The notes below the pieces were generated by a model. The model ran no database searches. It saw nothing but the letters and a program-made list of their open reading frames with translations, and was not told the origin of the DNA. From Pseudomonadota bacterium (GTDB lineage: Bacteria > Pseudomonadota > Gammaproteobacteria > JAKAQQ01): a stretch of 10,117 bases of DNA. Of the stretch, positions 7,408 to 10,117 are shown piece after piece. The position numbers and the translations under genes were made by a program. The stretch is taken from the NCBI GenBank assembly GCA_021828425.1, contig JAKARN010000038.1:1-10117 (forward strand), in the 5' to 3' direction. Every line of letters starts with the position of its first letter. The stretch's first letter is position 1.

Positions 7408-7448
7408 AGCTGCCCGGAAGCGGGTTCTGGGGTAGGACGGGTCAGTTG

Positions 7449-8117
7449 ATGGTAGAACGAGAAAACGGGCCGCGGGTGCAGGGAACGCGTCCGGGTATTT
7501 TTGTCTTGTGTGCTCCGTCCGGTACCGGTAAAACCACGGTCGTCCGGGCGTTGCTGGAACGCGGGCGCGACCGGATCTTCTTTTCTGTTTCGGCCACGAC
7601 CCGCCCGACTCGCCCCCTTGAACGTCACGGTATCGACTACTTCTTCCTCACCTCAGAGGAATTCAAGACTTGGGTTAGTCGCGGAGATTTTTTGGAATAT
7701 GCCGAGGTCTACGGCTATTGCTATGGAACGCCCCGGCAGCCTGTGATCGGGGCCTTGGAACAAGGACGCCCGGTTCTTTTGGATATTGACTGGAACGGTG
7801 CTTGCCAAGTCCGCCGAAACCTGCCGCAAGCCGTGGAGACGTTTCTTTTGTTGCCTCCATCCCGGGAAGAGCTTGAACGACGCCTGCGAGGCAGACAGAC
7901 TGAGGGTCAGGACCAGATCGCGCGGCGCTTGCGCGAGGCCCAGCAGGAGATCCGGAACTACCGCAGCTTCAACTATGTTCTCGTGAATGATGATGTCGAG
8001 CGGACAGTCGCCCAGATTCAGGCAATTATGGGTCAGCTTGGGGGCATCTCCTATCACCCACCTCCCGACCTTGAACGGAGAGTGGCCGATCTGCTGGAGG
8101 GCTCACTACCGAGCTGA
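7449..8117 (+). CDS. gmk: Guanylate kinase
   Basis: Phosphorylates GMP or dGMP to the diphosphate with ATP, feeding GTP and hence (p)ppGpp pools. From the ATG at 7449 the protein has 222 residues (E. coli 207). The P-loop APSGTGKTT is at 22-30, the GMP-binding part contains SATTRPTRPLERHG, and FLEYAEVYGYCYGT, LDIDWNGACQVR and the lid RRLRGRQ follow in the usual order, ending with LVNDD. An in-frame GTG at 7389 would add 20 residues, but these match nothing in the family and would put the 7396 palindrome inside the gene, so I chose 7449 (AGGA at 7434-7437 upstream). yicC, which often precedes gmk in proteobacteria, is not here. gmk is followed by 204 bases with a separate promoter for rpoZ. 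Confidence 0.95.
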   Translation: MVERENGPRVQGTRPGIFVLCAPSGTGKTTVVRALLERGRDRIFFSVSATTRPTRPLERHGIDYFFLTSEEFKTWVSRGDFLEYAEVYGYCYGTPRQPVIGALEQGRPVLLDIDWNGACQVRRNLPQAVETFLLLPPSREELERRLRGRQTEGQDQIARRLREAQQEIRNYRSFNYVLVNDDVERTVAQIQAIMGQLGGISYHPPPDLERRVADLLEGSLPS

Positions 8118-8246
8118 ATCCACGGGATTTTAACTGGAGGCGTGACATCGGAACCTTCATCATCGGAGACTTTCGACAAATTTTGACGGAACAGTTGCCC
8201 GAGGGCGTCCTGGATACGAGCCCATTAGATATCTTGAGGGATATGT

Positions 8247-8276
8247 TTGGAAGTACACCTAATTTTCCGATATAAT
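8247..8276 (+). promoter_or_regulatory. Sigma70-type promoter for rpoZ-spoT
   Basis: -35 TTGGAA (8247-8252, 4/6) and a perfect -10 TATAAT (8271-8276) with an 18-base spacer. The predicted start is near 8283, leaving a leader of about 39 bases that holds the GAAGGG ribosome site of rpoZ. A small dyad, ATATC (8229-8233) and GATAT (8240-8244), abuts the -35 and could be an operator. The remainder of the 204-base gap after gmk (8118-8321) contains no gene or terminator that I can support. Confidence 0.6.
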
Positions 8277-8321
8277 GCAAGACCTGCTACACGATGATTT
8301 TATTTATTCGGAAGGGTTTCA

Positions 8322-8603
8322 ATGGCAAGGGTTACAGTTGAAGATTGCACGGCGCGGATACCGAATCTTTTCACTTTGGTTCTAGTGGCGGCCAAAAGGG
8401 CGCGCCAATTATCGAACGGGGCGGTCACCTCGATTGATCAGGAGCATGACAAACCAACCGTCATTGCGCTCCGTGAAGTGGCAGAAGGTCTTGTCGGACC
8501 AGAAGTTCTGAACCAGCCGGATGGTCCGAAGCCCGCTTTGACCGAAGAGCCCCCGCCTTTCCCGGACTCTTTTGTGGTGCCGGAGGCGGACGAGGCATTC
8601 TGA
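8322..8603 (+). CDS. rpoZ: DNA-directed RNA polymerase omega subunit
   Basis: Small subunit that chaperones beta-prime during RNA polymerase assembly and, in proteobacteria, forms part of ppGpp binding site 1. The 93 residues compare with 91 in E. coli and begin MARVTVED, keeping the N-terminal residues that contact ppGpp in E. coli. LVLVAAKRARQL (19-30) and DKPTVIALREVAEGL (43-57) are conserved. The motif normally written NRFDLV reads NLFTLV (15-20), losing the conserved Arg and the acidic residue. The C-terminal third is acidic and Pro-rich, as is usual for this variable tail. The ATG has GAAGGG 5 bases upstream. The gene is followed after 12 bases, in the same reading frame, by spoT. Confidence 0.95.
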   Translation: MARVTVEDCTARIPNLFTLVLVAAKRARQLSNGAVTSIDQEHDKPTVIALREVAEGLVGPEVLNQPDGPKPALTEEPPPFPDSFVVPEADEAF

Positions 8604-8615
8604 ACCGGTGTACCT

Positions 8616-10117
8616 GTGACTCTGCCCGAGGCGCGTGTCTCGACGAGTCACGGAGTTCCTGACCGCCAAGCAGAAGGTCTGACAGCTTTTTTGGCCAAGC
8701 TCGGCCACTACCTGCCGCCAACCCAAGTCGATTTTTTTGAAAAGGCCTACCTCTACAGCGAGGAAGCCCATGCCGGCCAGAAACGGCTGTCGGGCGAAGC
8801 CTATATCAACCATCCGCTACAGGTTGCATTTATCCTGGCGGAGTTGCACGTCGATGCAAAAACGCTAGCCGCAGCAGTCCTGCATGATGTCATTGAGGAT
8901 ACTCCAGTGACCCGGGCAGAGCTGGAGGTCCGTTTCGGGTCAGATGTCGCTCATCTAGTCGATGGCGTGAGCAAGCTGACGCAGATCTCCTTTCCGACCC
9001 ATGCCGAAGCGCAGGCCGAGAATTTCAGGAAAATGCTGCTGGCGATGGTGGACGATATCCGGGTAATTTTAATCAAGCTGGCAGATCGACTGCACAATAT
9101 GCGTACCTTAGCTAGCATGCCAGACGCTAAGCGCCATCTCATTGCGGCCGAAACCCTTGAGATTTATGCACCGATCGCCCATCGCTTGGGCATGAATGCG
9201 TGGCGACTTGAGCTTGAGGATCTTGGTTTCATGAACCTCTATCCGCGTCGCTACCGGGTTCTTTCGGCCCGTCTGCGTGAGCGGAGGCGTCACCGGAAAG
9301 AACTCATCCGACGGACTGAGAATGCACTAAAGCGGGCTTTCGAGCAGGAAGGGATCGAGGTGGTTTTGGCTGGCCGAGAAAAACAGCTGTACAGCATCTA
9401 CTACAAGATGAAGCACAAGGGTCTGACATGGAATGAGGTCTGGGATCGGTATGGATTTCGAATCATTGTCGATCGTGAAGACACTGCTTACCGGGCGCTT
9501 GGAGTGGTTCATCACCTATATAGCCCCCTGCCGGGAAAATTCAAGGATTACATTGCCATTCCCAAGGTCAACGGCTACCAGTCACTCCATACCGTGGTGA
9601 TCGGTCCCGAAGGGGTACCCATTGAGATCCAGATCCGGACACGGATCATGGATCAGATCGCCGAAGCTGGCATTGCAGCACACTGGCTTTACAAAACGGG
9701 CGAAGAGGCTGCCCGTTCCACCGAGTTTCGGGCACGGGAATGGATTCGCGATCTGGTCGAAATCCAAGATCGGACCGGCAGCTCCATTGAATTCATGGAA
9801 AACGTCAAGGTGGATCTGTTTCCGGATGAGGTCTATGTCTTTACCCCCCGGGGCGAGATCCGACGTCTGCCCCGTGGATCCACGCCCGTCGATTTTGCGT
9901 ACGCGGTCCACACGGACCTTGGCAATTCTTGTGTCGCGGCCAAGATCGACCGGCAGTTGGTTCCACTGAGAACTATTCTGCAAAGTGGACAACTGGTGGA
10001 AATCCTGACAGCGCATGGCGCTCGCCCAAATCCAGCATGGCTCAATTTCGTGGTGACTGCGAAAGCACGGACCAATATCCGGCAATTTCTCAAAAACCTG
10101 GAACGAACTAGATCGGA
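8616..10117 (+). CDS. spoT: Bifunctional (p)ppGpp synthetase/hydrolase SpoT (3' end outside window)
   Basis: Makes and degrades (p)ppGpp, the stringent response alarmone. About 500 residues are present; the family has roughly 700, so the C-terminal regulatory part is missing. The HD hydrolase domain is intact: YINHP, then LHDVIEDT with His90, Asp91, Glu94 and Asp95, and LADRLHNMRTL starting near 155. The synthetase domain has GREKQLYSI at 253-261 (usually GREKHLYSI) and the loop KFKD at 308-311, matching the RXKD type of bifunctional enzymes and not the EXDD of RelA. NGYQSLHT and IQIRT follow. The TGS domain covers about 399-464 (LFPDEVYVFTP to VEILTA). I place the start at GTG 8616, the first start codon after the rpoZ stop. 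It lacks a ribosome site, so coupling to rpoZ is likely; a TTG at 8691 is the alternative. The last codons may be altered by adapter-like sequence at the window end. Confidence 0.95.
   Translation, partial: MTLPEARVSTSHGVPDRQAEGLTAFLAKLGHYLPPTQVDFFEKAYLYSEEAHAGQKRLSGEAYINHPLQVAFILAELHVDAKTLAAAVLHDVIEDTPVTRAELEVRFGSDVAHLVDGVSKLTQISFPTHAEAQAENFRKMLLAMVDDIRVILIKLADRLHNMRTLASMPDAKRHLIAAETLEIYAPIAHRLGMNAWRLELEDLGFMNLYPRRYRVLSARLRERRRHRKELIRRTENALKRAFEQEGIEVVLAGREKQLYSIYYKMKHKGLTWNEVWDRYGFRIIVDREDTAYRALGVVHHLYSPLPGKFKDYIAIPKVNGYQSLHTVVIGPEGVPIEIQIRTRIMDQIAEAGIAAHWLYKTGEEAARSTEFRAREWIRDLVEIQDRTGSSIEFMENVKVDLFPDEVYVFTPRGEIRRLPRGSTPVDFAYAVHTDLGNSCVAAKIDRQLVPLRTILQSGQLVEILTAHGARPNPAWLNFVVTAKARTNIRQFLKNLERTRS

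Noticed and set aside
7389..7448. GTG start for gmk at 7389, adding 20 residues
   Set aside because: The added residues match nothing in guanylate kinases and would cover the spacer palindrome; ATG 7449 gives a length close to the family norm.
8142..8186. GTG with a good GGAGG site at 8137-8141, giving a 14-codon ORF
   Set aside because: The ribosome site is attractive, but the peptide is very short, rich in Ser, and nothing shows that it is made or conserved.
8075..8275. Stop-free plus-strand frame of 66 codons ahead of rpoZ, protein-like in composition, ending NFPI before TAA
   Set aside because: It has no ATG or GTG start with a suitable ribosome site (only TTG 8183 and a late ATG 8243), overlaps the end of gmk and contains the rpoZ promoter. 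I recognise no family. At best a remnant.
8294..8341. Short ORF in the rpoZ leader (ATG 8294, 15 codons) overlapping the rpoZ start
   Set aside because: No ribosome site and no leader-peptide features such as repeated regulatory codons.

Overview
This window is a compact stretch of bacterial core genes, most likely from a gammaproteobacterium or a close relative (Acidithiobacillia- or Chromatiales-like). The reasons are a type II citrate synthase whose catalytic numbering matches E. coli, a full-length proteobacterial PepN, the gmk/rpoZ/spoT set, and rph with rdgB as neighbours. The DNA looks moderately GC-rich throughout. I see no rRNA, tRNA, transposon, CRISPR array or phage gene. Nearly every base is coding, and both ends cut through genes.

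Layout from left to right: (1) 1-300, the 3' end of a plus-strand gene, probably a nucleotidyltransferase. Its stop overlaps the stop of the convergent gltA. (2) 297-3314, a minus-strand group read right to left: hemW (heme chaperone), rpmE (ribosomal protein L31, with its own good sigma70 promoter) and gltA (citrate synthase). (3) 3315-3381, a divergent promoter region with two perfect TATAAT boxes on opposite strands forming an exact inverted repeat. (4) 3382-6003, pepN on the plus strand. Its stop overlaps the stop of rdgB. (5) 6000-7344, the minus-strand pair rph-rdgB, overlapping by 50 bases. (6) 7345-7448, a divergent spacer with a perfect 12-base palindrome. (7) 7449-10117, plus-strand gmk, then a promoter, then rpoZ and spoT. 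SpoT runs off the right edge.

Functional themes: the right end joins guanine nucleotide supply (gmk), the RNA polymerase omega subunit that forms part of ppGpp site 1 (rpoZ), and the bifunctional (p)ppGpp synthetase/hydrolase (spoT). rph (tRNA 3' trimming) and rdgB (ITP/XTP house-cleaning) form a nucleotide and RNA quality pair. In many proteobacteria hemW follows rdgB; here pepN sits between them in the opposite orientation, and yicC, which often precedes gmk, is absent.

I did not find a new defence or mobile system. The points worth a second look are finer: two convergent pairs with overlapping stop codons, overlapping divergent promoters, a palindrome between rph and gmk, rpoZ and spoT in the same frame separated by one stop and 12 bases, and substitutions in normally conserved motifs of RdgB, RNase PH, omega and citrate synthase.
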